From: Bradyrhizobium symbiodeficiens
GTDB lineage: Bacteria; Pseudomonadota; Alphaproteobacteria; Rhizobiales; Xanthobacteraceae
Direction of reading: 5' to 3'
DNA: 64,000 nt
Assembly: GCF_002266465.3 (NCBI RefSeq)
Contig: NZ_CP029427.2
Coordinates: 620,001-684,000 of the forward strand
The notes below the pieces were generated by a model that searched no databases, was not told where the DNA came from, and saw only the letters and a program-made list of their open reading frames with translations. Numbering within the stretch: the first letter of the stretch is position 1; each line of letters opens with the position of its first letter. Positions 35,661 through 44,683 of this stretch are shown here, piece after piece. Both the position numbers and the translations under genes were made by a program.

Positions 35661-37789
35661 ACTACAGGCAGCTGAGGGACCAACTTGGCCAAGAAGATCT
35701 TCCATCTTCAAAGATGTTCGAGGTCTTGGGCCAGATTGCGGGTCACGTAAACAACAAAGAGACGCATGACCAAGGGCGTGATCTCGTAATTCGTGCACTC
35801 GCTCGACGAGATCTTTGCGGCGAGTTTGAAACTCGCGTTTTGGCGTCTCTTGTTCGTAACGTCGGGCTCTACCCTTACTTATCCCCGATGCTTGAGTCCG
35901 TTGAGGATGATGACTTTCTGGCCTATGAGTTGCATCGGCCTGATGGATTAGATGCGGTGTTTCATAGCTTGCAGGCCCGCATTTATTACCAGCTGCGATC
36001 AGGCTCTAACGTTGTCTTGAGCGCATCGACCAGCGTTGGCAAGAGCTTGTTGATCGACGCCATGGTGGCTCTTGGCAAGTTCAAGAAGGTCGTTGTGGTC
36101 TTGCCCACGCTTGCTCTGATCGACGAAACTCGAAAGAGACTGGCTTCTAAGTTTCGCGAGCTGTGTCACTTAATTACGCACCCGACTCAAGTCGCTCGTT
36201 CGGACAAGATCAATGTGTATGTGCTGACTCAAGAACGGGTCCGGCATCGAATTGATTTGTCTAACATAGATTTCTTCGTGGTAGACGAGTTCTACAAGCT
36301 TGATTTCAGGCGAGACGACGACAAGCAAAGGGCGATAGAACTTAATCTCGCGTTCCATCAATTGGCATCTACCGGAGCGCAGTTTTATCTGCTCGGCCCA
36401 AATGTCCAATCGATCAAAGGACTGGACAAGTACGAATTTCATTTCATTCCGTCAGACTATTCGACTGTAGCGGTAGATGTGGTGCAATTCGATCTGCCCA
36501 GTCGTGGAGATGACCGCCCAAACAAGCTGGCGGAACTGGCGCAGGAGATCGAGGGTTCTACCCTAGTTTACTGTCAGGGTCCCGGCAGCGCGGTAAAAGT
36601 TGCTCGGCGACTTATGCGCAGCGTTGAACCAAATAATCCTGAATCTTGCGCAGCTACTGCGCATTGGATGGCTGAGAACTACCATCCAGAGTGGGCGGCG
36701 GTTGCAGCCGTACAACATGGGATAGGTCTTCACCACGGGGGCATCCCGCGCGCCCTTCAGCAGCATATGGTGCGCATGTTCAATGATGGTTCACTTAAGT
36801 TTCTAGTCTGCACCTCGACCCTCATCGAGGGGGTGAATACGGCGGCGAAGAACGTAATTGTTTATGATCGCCGGCGGAATAAGAACGTGCTGGACTTTTT
36901 CACTTATAAGAACATTCAAGGTCGCGCTGGGCGAATGGGCACATACTTTGTCGGCAAAGTGTACATGTTGGAAAAGCCGCCGATAGATGACGATGTTGTT
37001 GTCGAGTACCCGATTGGAGAGCAATCCGAAGAAACGCCCCTAACTCTTCTGCTTCAGTTGGATGATGATGAACTCTCTGATTTCTCGAGATCAAGGGTTG
37101 AGGATGCAATAAAGAATAGCTTCTTGTCGGCTGACACGCTTCGTCTGAACGGCTCTGTGCTGCCAGATATCCAAAATCGAATTGCGGGCATTGTTTATCA
37201 AAAATTCAAGTCCGGGGACGTTTCTCTAATCTGGAGCGGATTTCCCAAGCACTTTCAACTGATAGCCGTTTGCGAAATTATAGTCGATGAATTGTCTGGG
37301 CCGCGCTTAAACGATCTTGGTATCAGCTCCGGAAGGCAACTCGCTTGGCATCTGAGTACGCTCAGTCAAGCAGATGGGATTCCTGGTTATCTTGCCGAGA
37401 TCGCACGCGGAACGTTAGCTCATCAAGTTGTATCCGAAAGGATCGATGAGGCGCTAAAGGTCATTCGCAACGTCATCACATTTCAATTTCCGCGTGACTT
37501 GATGGTGCTGGATAGAGTTATTTCAGAGGTCGCTAGTCGTCTGGAGATGGCTGGACCGAATTACAGCGTTTATGCCGAGGCGACCGAGAATCTATTTCTT
37601 CCGCCTGCGATTGCAGCATTAGAGGAATATGGAATTCCGGTGCAGACCGCGAAGAAGTTGTCTGCTTACCTACACGAGTATGATCTCGACAGAACCTTGG
37701 ACGATCTGAGGGCGCTTGATCTCGGTAAGGTCGAGAATCTATCGGCTTTCGAGCACACACTTGTTGGATCGGTTCAGAGCGCGATTTGA
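35657..37789 (+). CDS. Ski2-like superfamily 2 helicase of a defence module (HamB/AbpB-like)
   Basis: 710 residues. Motif I is ASTSVGKS at 123-130, motif II VDEFYKLD with D210-E211, motif III LLGPN near 246, motif V CTSTLIEGVNTAAKN at 385-399 and motif VI QGRAGRMG at 421-428. HHGGIPRALQQHMVRMF near 359-375 is typical of Ski2-like enzymes and of the Hachiman helicase HamB. The C-terminal 250 residues would hold the ratchet-like part. Translation is coupled to the nuclease-like gene. The protein probably loads on or scans nucleic acid and unleashes the nuclease. Lower GC like its partner (a 60-base sample at 37501 counts 31 G+C, against 43 at 40441). Confidence 0.85.
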   Translation: MNYRQLRDQLGQEDLPSSKMFEVLGQIAGHVNNKETHDQGRDLVIRALARRDLCGEFETRVLASLVRNVGLYPYLSPMLESVEDDDFLAYELHRPDGLDAVFHSLQARIYYQLRSGSNVVLSASTSVGKSLLIDAMVALGKFKKVVVVLPTLALIDETRKRLASKFRELCHLITHPTQVARSDKINVYVLTQERVRHRIDLSNIDFFVVDEFYKLDFRRDDDKQRAIELNLAFHQLASTGAQFYLLGPNVQSIKGLDKYEFHFIPSDYSTVAVDVVQFDLPSRGDDRPNKLAELAQEIEGSTLVYCQGPGSAVKVARRLMRSVEPNNPESCAATAHWMAENYHPEWAAVAAVQHGIGLHHGGIPRALQQHMVRMFNDGSLKFLVCTSTLIEGVNTAAKNVIVYDRRRNKNVLDFFTYKNIQGRAGRMGTYFVGKVYMLEKPPIDDDVVVEYPIGEQSEETPLTLLLQLDDDELSDFSRSRVEDAIKNSFLSADTLRLNGSVLPDIQNRIAGIVYQKFKSGDVSLIWSGFPKHFQLIAVCEIIVDELSGPRLNDLGISSGRQLAWHLSTLSQADGIPGYLAEIARGTLAHQVVSERIDEALKVIRNVITFQFPRDLMVLDRVISEVASRLEMAGPNYSVYAEATENLFLPPAIAALEEYGIPVQTAKKLSAYLHEYDLDRTLDDLRALDLGKVENLSAFEHTLVGSVQSAI

Positions 37790-37826
37790 ACGGAAGATTG
37801 TGTTAGAGTTGCATGCAAAACAAAAA

Positions 37827-37850
37827 CGGCCGGATCTTCCGATCCGGCCG
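37827..37850 (-). terminator. rho-independent terminator of rpmB
   Basis: CGGCCGGATC and GATCCGGCCG form a perfect 10-bp stem with a TTCC loop (plus-strand sense). Read on the minus strand it is followed by TTTTTG then TTTT, so it terminates rpmB transcription. The helicase gene ends 37 bases away on the other side. Confidence 0.9.
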
Positions 37851-37921
37851 CAACGCAAACTCTTACTTGGCTAAGCCTACGCCACGCGACGCAACCTAGC
37901 CCCCGCCCAATTCTGAAGAAC

Positions 37922-38233
37922 TCAGCTGGCCTTCTTCTCCGGCGCCGGCGTCGGGCCGACCTTCTTCTGGATGGCGCGCTTCAGATCGAGGGCGCGCGGC
38001 GACAGGACGTCGGCCTTGGCCTTGAGCAGGTAGGCGTCGAGGCCGCCATTGTGGTCGACGCTCTTCAGCGCGTTGGTGGAGACGCGCAGGCGCACGTTGC
38101 GCTCCAGGGCTTCGCTGATGAAGGTCACGTTGACCAGGTTCGGCAGGAAGCGGCGCTTGGTCTTGATGTTGGAGTGGCTGACCTTGTGGCCGACGAGGGG
38201 GCCCTTGGCCGTCAGTTCGCAGCGGCGAGACAT
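37922..38233 (-). CDS. rpmB: 50S ribosomal protein L28
   Basis: 103-residue L28 of the alphaproteobacterial long form. [29 protein letters not shown] and [33 protein letters not shown] blocks are diagnostic. The C-terminal tail ([14 protein letters not shown]) is a normal extension. Monocistronic, ending in the strong hairpin terminator at 37827. Confidence 0.97.
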   Translation of the reverse strand: MSRRCELTAKGPLVGHKVSHSNIKTKRRFLPNLVNVTFISEALERNVRLRVSTNALKSVDHNGGLDAYLLKAKADVLSPRALDLKRAIQKKVGPTPAPEKKAS

Positions 38234-38396
38234 GGCATCAATCCTTATCCTGAAACCCCCAACGATTTGCGGCCGCCATTCTGGGCGCCACGGGGGCGAA
38301 TTCTTTTGTCCTTGCAGGGAGCGGGCGGACGTATAGGGGGGAAGGGCCGGGACGTCAAGGTTTTGGGCGGTCTTTCGAAGCCGCGGGAGGTGCGCT
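38234..38396. other. rpmB upstream region
   Basis: Non-coding stretch between rpmB and the repeat; should contain the rpmB promoter (minus strand). No boxes placed. Confidence 0.35.
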
Positions 38397-38531
38397 CCCT
38401 CTCCCGCCTGCGGGAGAGGGTTGGGGTGAGGGCTCTCTCCTCTGGGGGGCAGACATCATTACGGATGGTGCCCCCCAGAGGAAAGAGCCCTCACCCGCGC
38501 TGCGCGCGACCTCTCCCGCACGCGGGAGAGG
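38397..38531. repeat. palindromic intergenic repeat (CCTCTCCCGC family), third copy
   Basis: Hairpins at 38397-38420 and 38510-38531 flank an inner inverted repeat with 22-base arms (38430-38451 and 38469-38490, one mismatch). The whole element can fold as one long hairpin. The following 170 bases up to the DUF3108 gene are otherwise empty. Confidence 0.85.
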
Positions 38532-38704
38532 TTACTCCCCCCGCGGCTACCCCCCAATCACCAAAACGGCAGTGTTTATCGCGCCTTACCATCACATAAA
38601 GGGCGTATTCGCCGCCGAAGAGTCCGGTGGAGTTCCGGGATCGACACGTTCCGACACATTGTTTGCCGCGGTTTTTGGCTTAAGTAACGACCGTCGCGCT
38701 CCGA

Positions 38705-39589
38705 TTGGATTGTTTCGTGCTCACAACGCTACCTTTTGCGCCCGAACAGCGCTCAGTCCGCCCGGGTTTTGCCGGCTGGCTGGCGGTGCTTTGCGGCCTG
38801 ACGGTGGCGTGGGGCGCAGTGCCGGCGGCGGCGCAGGGCAAGCTCGAGGCGCAATACGAGGCCTCGCTGGCCGGCATTCCCGTCGGCAAGGGCGCCTGGA
38901 ATATCGAGGTCGGCGACGACGTGTTCGCGGCGGCCGCGTCCGGCGGCACCTCGGGGCTGCTGAAATCGTTCACGGGCGGGTCCGGCACCGGCGCGAGCCA
39001 GGGGCGCGTCGTCAACGGCGCGCTGGTTGCGACCGGCTACCAGGCCTCCACCACCACCTCGAAGAAGACCGAAGAGATCCGCATCACGCTCGACAAGGGC
39101 AATGTGAAGGATTTTGCCATCCTGCCGGAGCCGCCGGTCGACCCTGATCGTATCGTCGTCACCGACGCGCATCGCCGCGGCGTCTGGGACCCCATGACGG
39201 CCTCGCTCCTGCGCGTGCCCGGCACTGGCGACCCCGTCTCGCCGGAGGCCTGCCACAGCTCGGCCCCGGTGTTCGACGGCCGCATGCGCTACGACCTCAA
39301 GCTCGATTTCAAGCGCATGGAGACCGTGAAAGCCGAGAAGGGCTACAAGGGCCCGGTGGTGGTCTGCTCGCTGTATTTCGTGCCGGTCGCGGGCTACATC
39401 CCCGATCGCCCCGTGATCAAATACCTCGCCGCCCAGCGCAACATCGAGATCGCGTTTGCGCCGGTGGCGGGCACGCGCATCCTGGTCCCGTTCTGGCTGA
39501 AAGTGCCGACGCCGCTCGGCCCGGCCATGCTGGAAGCCACCAGCTTCATCACCACCGCCCAGCCGCCGCGCGTGGCGAAGACGCAGTAA
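38705..39589 (+). CDS. DUF3108 protein, exported
   Basis: 294 residues. A hydrophobic segment (AGWLAVLCGLTVAWGAVPAAAQG) is a Sec signal with cleavage near AAAQG. The mature part is beta-rich: KLEAQYEASLAGIPVGKGAW, HSSAPVFDGRMRYDLKLDF, GPVVVCSLYFVPVAGY, and a final sheet, typical of DUF3108. Likely periplasmic, role unknown. Start is uncertain: TTG at 38705 or GTG at 38717. Confidence 0.8.
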   Translation: MDCFVLTTLPFAPEQRSVRPGFAGWLAVLCGLTVAWGAVPAAAQGKLEAQYEASLAGIPVGKGAWNIEVGDDVFAAAASGGTSGLLKSFTGGSGTGASQGRVVNGALVATGYQASTTTSKKTEEIRITLDKGNVKDFAILPEPPVDPDRIVVTDAHRRGVWDPMTASLLRVPGTGDPVSPEACHSSAPVFDGRMRYDLKLDFKRMETVKAEKGYKGPVVVCSLYFVPVAGYIPDRPVIKYLAAQRNIEIAFAPVAGTRILVPFWLKVPTPLGPAMLEATSFITTAQPPRVAKTQ

Positions 39590-39605
39590 GGTTCGCTCTC
39601 TCGGC

Positions 39606-39713
39606 CGTCATTCCGGGGCGCGCCTCTCGGCGCGAGCCCGGAATCCATCGTGAGACAGACTCTGCTGCTCGATGGATTCCGGGTTCGCGACTGCGTCGCG
39701 CCCCGGAATGACG
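39606..39713. repeat. nested inverted repeat (CGTCATTCCGGGG family)
   Basis: Outer arms CGTCATTCCGGGG (39606-39618) and CCCCGGAATGACG (39701-39713) are perfect; inner arms CCCGGAATCCATCG (39637-39650) and CGATGGATTCCGGG (39670-39683) are also perfect. Short relatives occur near 54259 and 58159. It may end the DUF3108 transcript. Confidence 0.8.
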
Positions 39714-40104
39714 AGCGGAGATTTTGGCCTCATAAATGGTTCGCAAAATCAACCACTTGCCTACTGTGCATGGGGTTGTTTTCGCAAAAAATGGTCCCCG
39801 GCGGCTCCGATCCGGGAATCCATTTGACTCCTCCCCGATTCTGATTCGACTCCGCGCCGTCCCCAACTTAACGGTTTGCGCCATCGAAACGTCACTTGTA
39901 CGGCGGCCCAAAACTCCATCTAGTCGCAGCTGAAGAGACTCCCGCGAGATGTTGCGGTGAACGGAACAGGACTCCAGGGGGAGTCAGCGATTCGGCCGCG
40001 ATTCGTTCTAGAGTCGTTCCGAAGCTTAAGACCAACGGGAAAAGCGTCGCAAAGTGAGACAGTTGCGCGGGATTTGGGGAGCGAGTGCCCACGCGCTTGG
40101 TGTG
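39714..40104. other. non-coding stretch upstream of the Suv3-like helicase
   Basis: About 390 bases between two repeats. I see no supported gene or RNA in it. With the next repeat it makes the longest gene-free gap in the window (39590-40286). The helicase promoter is presumably here, but I cannot place it. Confidence 0.4.
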
Positions 40105-40224
40105 CCCCTCACCCTGAGGAGGCCGCGAAGCGGCCGTCTCGAAGGGCGAGGGGCCTGGCTTGCTCAATGGCACCCGCCGCGCCTTCATCCTTCGAGACGC
40201 GCTGACGCGCTCCTCAGGATGAGG
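40105..40224. repeat. inverted repeat (CCTCAGGATGAGG / TTCGAGACG family), second copy
   Basis: Left part 40105-40153 is itself a hairpin (CCCCTCACCCTGAGG... with GGCCGCGAAGCGGCC inside). Right part to 40224 repeats ATCCTTCGAGACG and CCTCAGGATGAGG as at 32112. Confidence 0.75.
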
Positions 40225-40286
40225 AGTGCCGCCCCGCCCCAGACAGCACTGACATTCGCCCTAACAGGCACTACCTAATCCCCCAG

Positions 40287-43200
40287 ATGCCCTTTTCCTC
40301 CTCCCCCTTCGCTTCCGAGCGCGCGCTTTCCGATCGCGTGCCTGGCGCCGGCGTCACCGCGGTGCTCGGGCCGACCAACACCGGCAAGACCCATCTCGCC
40401 ATCGAGCGGATGCTGGCGCATCCCTCAGGGCTGATCGGCCTGCCGCTGCGCCTGCTCGCGCGCGAGGTCTACAACAAGATTGCCGCGCGGGTCGGCAGCG
40501 ACGCGGTCGCGCTCGTCACCGGCGAGGAGAAGATCAAGCCGAAGAGCCCGCGCTATTGGGTGTCGACCGTCGAGGCGATGCCGCGCGACCTCGACGTCTC
40601 CTTCCTCGCCGTCGACGAGGTCCAGATCGCCAGCGATCTCGAGCGCGGCCACGTCTTCACCGACCGCATCCTCAACCGCCGCGGCCGCGACGAGACGTTG
40701 CTGCTGGGCGCTGCGACCATGCGCCCGATCATCGAGCGGCTGCTGCCGGGCGTCTCCATGATCACGCGTCCAAGGCTGTCGCAGCTGGAATTCGCCGGCG
40801 ACCGCAAGATCACGCGCCAGCCGCGCCGAACTGCGATTGTCGCGTTCTCGGCCGACGAGGTCTACGCGATCGCCGAGCTGATCCGCCGCCAGCACGGCGG
40901 CGCCGCCGTGGTGCTGGGCTCGCTCTCGCCCCGCACGCGCAATGCGCAGGTGGCGATGTTCCAGAACGGCGACGTCGATTATCTCGTCGCCACCGACGCC
41001 GTCGGCATGGGCCTCAATCTCGACGTCGACCACGTCGCGTTTGCCTCCGACCGCAAATACGACGGCTACCAGTTCCGCCGGCTGACGCCGTCCGAATTCG
41101 CGCAGATCGCGGGGCGTGCGGGGCGCGCCACGCGCAACGGCACCTTCGGTACCACCGGCCGCTGCGCGCCGTTCGAGCCCGAGCTCGTCAACGCGCTGCA
41201 GAACCACACTTTCGAACCCGTGAAGATGCTGCAATGGCGCAACGCCAGGCTGGATTTCTCCTCGCTCGGCGCTCTCCAGGTCTCCCTGAACCTCGGCCCC
41301 GGCCACGAGGCCCTGACGCGCGCGCCTGTTGCCGAGGACATGCGCGTGCTCGAGCACGCCGCCCGCGACGCCGAAGTGCGCGATGTCGCGCATGGCAAGG
41401 AGGCCGTGGAGCGGCTGTGGGAGGCCTGCCAGGTCCCCGACTATCGAAAATTGTCGCCGGCCGCCCATGCCGAGCTGGTGACCACGCTGTACGGCTTCCT
41501 GATGCGGAAGGGCTGCATCCCCGATGCCTGGTTCGAGGCCCAGATCACCCAGGCCGACCGCGTCGACGGCGACATCGACACGCTGTCGGCCCGAATCGCG
41601 CAGATCCGCACCTGGACCTTCGTCGCCAACCGTCCGGACTGGCTGAAAGACCCCGAACGCTGGCAGGGAATTGCCCGCGAGGTCGAAAATAAATTATCGG
41701 ATGCGCTCCATGAACGCTTGACTGAGCGTTTCGTTGATCGCCGGACCAGTGTATTGATGCGCCGCCTGCGGGAGAACACGAGCTTGAATACTGAAATCGG
41801 CAAGACCGGCGAAGTCATCGTCGAAGGCCATGTCATCGGCCGTCTCGATGGCTTCACCTTTGCACCGGATGCGGCGGAAGCCGGCTCCGATGCGAAAGCC
41901 TTGCAGGCTGCAGCGCAAGCGGTGCTCGCCGGCGAGATCAACACGCGCGCCGAAAAGCTCGGCAATGCGCCCGACGATCAGTTCGTGCTGACCTCGGAAG
42001 GCATCATCCGCTGGACCGGCGATGCCGTGGCGCGACTGTCTGCCGCAGAGGACGCGCTGCATCCGCGCATCCGCATCATCTCCGACGAGCGCCTGACCGG
42101 CGCCCCCCGCGACAAGGTGCAGGCCCGGCTCGAGCTCTGGCTCAAGACCCATGTCGAGAAGCTGCTCGGGCCGATGTTCGAGCTGTCCAAGGCCGAGGAC
42201 GTCACCGGCATCGCCCGCGGCATCGCCTATCAGCTCGTCGAGGCCCTCGGCGTGCTCGAGCGTCCCAAGATCGCCAACGAGCTGAAGGATCTCGACCAGC
42301 CCTCGCGCGCGGTGCTGCGCAAATACGGCGTCCGTTTCGGCGCCTATCACATCTATTTCCCCGGCCTGCTCAAGCCCGCCGGGCGTGCGCTGGCCGCGCT
42401 GCTGTGGGCGCTGAAGCAGGACAATGTCGATCTGTCCTCGCTCTCAGGCGCGCAGCATCTGGCCTCCTCGGGACGCACCTCGTTCCCGGTCGACAAGGCT
42501 CTGCCGCGCGATGCCTATCGCGTGCTCGGCTACAAGCAGGCCGGCGAGCGCGCCGTGCGTGTCGACATCCTGGAGCGCTTGGCCGATCTGATCCGCCCGG
42601 CGCTGGCCTGGCGCGAGAACGCATCCGGTGAGAAGCCGGCCGGCGCCTTCGACGGCCGCAGTTTCGTGGTGACGCAGGCGATGACCTCGCTCACGGGCTC
42701 CGCCGGCGAAGATTTCGCCTCGGTGCTGCGTGCCCTCGGCTATCGCATGGAGAAGCGTCCGCCGCTGCCGGCAAAGCCGGCCGTGGCCGAGCAATCCGTG
42801 CCTGAAACCGTCGCGACCGAGACGCCCCCGGCTGAAGGCACCGCGGAAACCTCGAACGAGACCTCGACAGAGACTGCGGCCGAGGCCGTTGCCGGCCTGC
42901 CGGCGGAGGCTTCCACCGAAGCTGCCGCCGAGCCGGTCACCGTCGAAGACGCGCCCGGCATGGAGCCGCAGGACGAGCCGGCTCAGGAGGCTGAGCCGGC
43001 GCTGGAAGCCTCTCCCGAGGCCCCCGTCACGCCCGAAGACGCGCCCGGCATCGCACCGCCGGCGGAAGAGCCCGCTGCGCCCACCGAGGCGGCCAGCCTC
43101 GAAGCCGCTCCGGCCGAGACGGCCGCAACCGAAGCTGCCGCGTCACCCGAAGCTGCCGCGCCTGAAGCTGCGGCGACGCCCGCCGAGCCCGAGTTGATCG

Positions 43201-43730
43201 AGGTCTGGCGTCCCGGCGGCCGTCACGACGACCGCAAGCCGCGCCACGAGCGCCATCGCCACCAGCGTCACCAGAACCAGCGTCCGCAGGCCGGCGCTGA
43301 AGCTGGCGCTGCACCCGGCGCAGCGAGCGCCGCGCCCGGCGAAGCCGCCGACGGCGCGAAGCCGGGTCATCGTGGTGGGCATCGGAGGGACGGTGGCAGA
43401 GACTTCCGCAAGCCGCGCGAGGGTGGCGAAGGCGCGCCGCGTCCCGAGGGGCGCGACGACAAGAACCGCCGCTTCGAAGGCAAGGATCGCGACAACAAGG
43501 ATCGCGACAACAAGGGACGCGACAAGGGCAAGTTCGGCGGAGATCGCGACAAGGGCCGCGACAACCGCGGCCGTGACCGGGACAAGGGCCGCGACCGCCA
43601 GGGCGGTCCGTCGCTGCGTCCCTACGCCTCGAGCGCCAATCCGCGCGAACGCGACCGTCCCGCCGATCCGAACTCGCCCTTCGCAAAACTCGCCGCGCTG
43701 AAGGAGCAGCTTTCCGGGCGCAAGGAGTAG
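40287..43730 (+). CDS. Suv3-like DExH RNA helicase with long disordered tail
   Basis: 1147 residues. Residues 1-~850 resemble the mitochondrial degradosome helicase Suv3: Walker A GPTNTGKT at 28-35, DEVQ at 110-113, ATDAVGMGLNLDVDH and QIAGRAGRATRNG. The tail has two parts: a Glu/Ala/Pro-rich acidic segment (about 860-975) and a His/Arg then Arg/Asp/Gly/Lys-rich segment (about 980-1120) with repeated DRDNKD/RDKGRD units, likely RNA-binding. Probably a role in RNA turnover or ribosome biogenesis. It heads the helicase - S4 - fdxA - carD block. Start ATG at 40287 has no strong ribosome-binding site. Confidence 0.9.
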   Translation: MPFSSSPFASERALSDRVPGAGVTAVLGPTNTGKTHLAIERMLAHPSGLIGLPLRLLAREVYNKIAARVGSDAVALVTGEEKIKPKSPRYWVSTVEAMPRDLDVSFLAVDEVQIASDLERGHVFTDRILNRRGRDETLLLGAATMRPIIERLLPGVSMITRPRLSQLEFAGDRKITRQPRRTAIVAFSADEVYAIAELIRRQHGGAAVVLGSLSPRTRNAQVAMFQNGDVDYLVATDAVGMGLNLDVDHVAFASDRKYDGYQFRRLTPSEFAQIAGRAGRATRNGTFGTTGRCAPFEPELVNALQNHTFEPVKMLQWRNARLDFSSLGALQVSLNLGPGHEALTRAPVAEDMRVLEHAARDAEVRDVAHGKEAVERLWEACQVPDYRKLSPAAHAELVTTLYGFLMRKGCIPDAWFEAQITQADRVDGDIDTLSARIAQIRTWTFVANRPDWLKDPERWQGIAREVENKLSDALHERLTERFVDRRTSVLMRRLRENTSLNTEIGKTGEVIVEGHVIGRLDGFTFAPDAAEAGSDAKALQAAAQAVLAGEINTRAEKLGNAPDDQFVLTSEGIIRWTGDAVARLSAAEDALHPRIRIISDERLTGAPRDKVQARLELWLKTHVEKLLGPMFELSKAEDVTGIARGIAYQLVEALGVLERPKIANELKDLDQPSRAVLRKYGVRFGAYHIYFPGLLKPAGRALAALLWALKQDNVDLSSLSGAQHLASSGRTSFPVDKALPRDAYRVLGYKQAGERAVRVDILERLADLIRPALAWRENASGEKPAGAFDGRSFVVTQAMTSLTGSAGEDFASVLRALGYRMEKRPPLPAKPAVAEQSVPETVATETPPAEGTAETSNETSTETAAEAVAGLPAEASTEAAAEPVTVEDAPGMEPQDEPAQEAEPALEASPEAPVTPEDAPGIAPPAEEPAAPTEAASLEAAPAETAATEAAASPEAAAPEAAATPAEPELIEVWRPGGRHDDRKPRHERHRHQRHQNQRPQAGAEAGAAPGAASAAPGEAADGAKPGHRGGHRRDGGRDFRKPREGGEGAPRPEGRDDKNRRFEGKDRDNKDRDNKGRDKGKFGGDRDKGRDNRGRDRDKGRDRQGGPSLRPYASSANPRERDRPADPNSPFAKLAALKEQLSGRKE

Positions 43731-43796
43731 CATAGCGTTTTCAAGCGAAGTGCGGAGCGGTGCGCGTGAAGAAAACGCGTCGGAAGGAATAGAGCC

Positions 43797-44066
43797 ACGA
43801 CCGAGCGGCAGCGCCTCGACAAATGGCTGTGGCACGCGCGGGTGGTGAAGGCGCGGACCTCGGCGGCCGAACTCATCGGATCCGGTCATGTCCGCGTCAA
43901 CGGGGAGCGCGAAAAGGCGCCGGGCCATGCGATCAAGCTCGGCGACGTCATCACCGTCGCGCTCGATCGCACCGTGCGCGTGTTGAAGGTGACAGGCTTC
44001 AGCGAACGCCGCGGCGATGCCGCCTCGGCGCGCGTGCTCTACGAAGAGCTCGGGATGCGCAATTAA
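43797..44066 (+). CDS. S4-domain RNA-binding protein (Hsp15-like), apparent ACG start
   Basis: 89 residues. The S4 fold is complete only if translation starts upstream of the first ordinary start codon: RLDKWLWHARVVKARTSAAELI, then SGHVRVNGEREKAPGHAIKLGD. The GTG at 43842 would cut away the first S4 helix. The frame is closed by a TGA at 43767, and between that and the S4 core there is no ATG, GTG or TTG. ACG at 43797 follows GGAAGGAA and gives (M)TERQRLDKWLW, the N-terminus I expect for rhizobial members. So ACG is the likely start, or an ATG mutated to ACG. Hsp15-type proteins rescue stalled 50S subunits. Confidence 0.8.
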   Translation, partial: TTERQRLDKWLWHARVVKARTSAAELIGSGHVRVNGEREKAPGHAIKLGDVITVALDRTVRVLKVTGFSERRGDAASARVLYEELGMRN

Positions 44067-44198
44067 TTGCGCTTTGCATTCATTTCTTGGTCGATCAAAC
44101 GCGCAAAGCCGTCATGATCGGGCCTTCCCGACCTTGCGGCGCCCGGCCATCCGCGCTACGCAAGCCGCGACTTTTAAAAGAGCTTTTCGGAGCGTTGG

Positions 44199-44537
44199 AT
44201 GACTTACGTCGTCACTGAAAACTGCATCAAGTGCAAGTACACCGACTGCGTCGAGGTCTGCCCGGTCGACTGTTTCTATGAGGGTGACAACATGCTCGTC
44301 ATCCACCCGGACGAGTGCATCGATTGTGGCGTGTGCGAGCCGGAATGCCCCGCCGACGCCATCAAGCCGGACACGGAACCGGGCCTCGAAAAGTGGCTGG
44401 AAGTGAACACCCAGTACGCCAAGAGCTGGCCGAACATCACCCAGAAGAAAGAATCACCTGCCGACGCCAAGGAATTCGACGGCGCGGAAGGCAAGTTCGA
44501 GAAATATTTTTCCCCGAACCCCGGCTCCGGCGACTAA
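44199..44537 (+). CDS. fdxA: ferredoxin FdxA (3Fe-4S/4Fe-4S type)
   Basis: 112-residue electron carrier. Two clusters: C9-x2-C12-x4-C17-x3-C21-P and C40-x2-C43-x2-C46-x3-C50-P, with the extra loop of seven-iron ferredoxins between them. The C-terminal extension ([18 protein letters not shown]) is a family mark. ATG at 44199. Part of the conserved helicase - S4 - fdxA - carD order. Confidence 0.95.
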   Translation: MTYVVTENCIKCKYTDCVEVCPVDCFYEGDNMLVIHPDECIDCGVCEPECPADAIKPDTEPGLEKWLEVNTQYAKSWPNITQKKESPADAKEFDGAEGKFEKYFSPNPGSGD

Positions 44538-44605
44538 ATCGGGCTCAAACTTAACCCTAATAGCGTCGCTGCCGCTGAAAACCAGCCCTGAAGACCCCTA
44601 AATCA

Positions 44606-44642
44606 TTGATTTTTGCGGGAAATGTGCTATATTGGGCACATT
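44606..44642 (+). promoter_or_regulatory. promoter with inverted repeat upstream of carD
   Basis: TTGATT (44606-44611) and TATATT (44628-44633), spaced 16 bases, look like -35 and -10 boxes. AATGTGC (44621-44627) and GCACATT (44636-44642) form a perfect inverted repeat around the -10 box, so a bound protein would block the promoter. The gene starts at 44684 or 44885. Confidence 0.6.
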
Positions 44643-44683
44643 AAGCCGAACCCTGTCAGCCCCGTTGGCCCCGCTGGGTTCCC

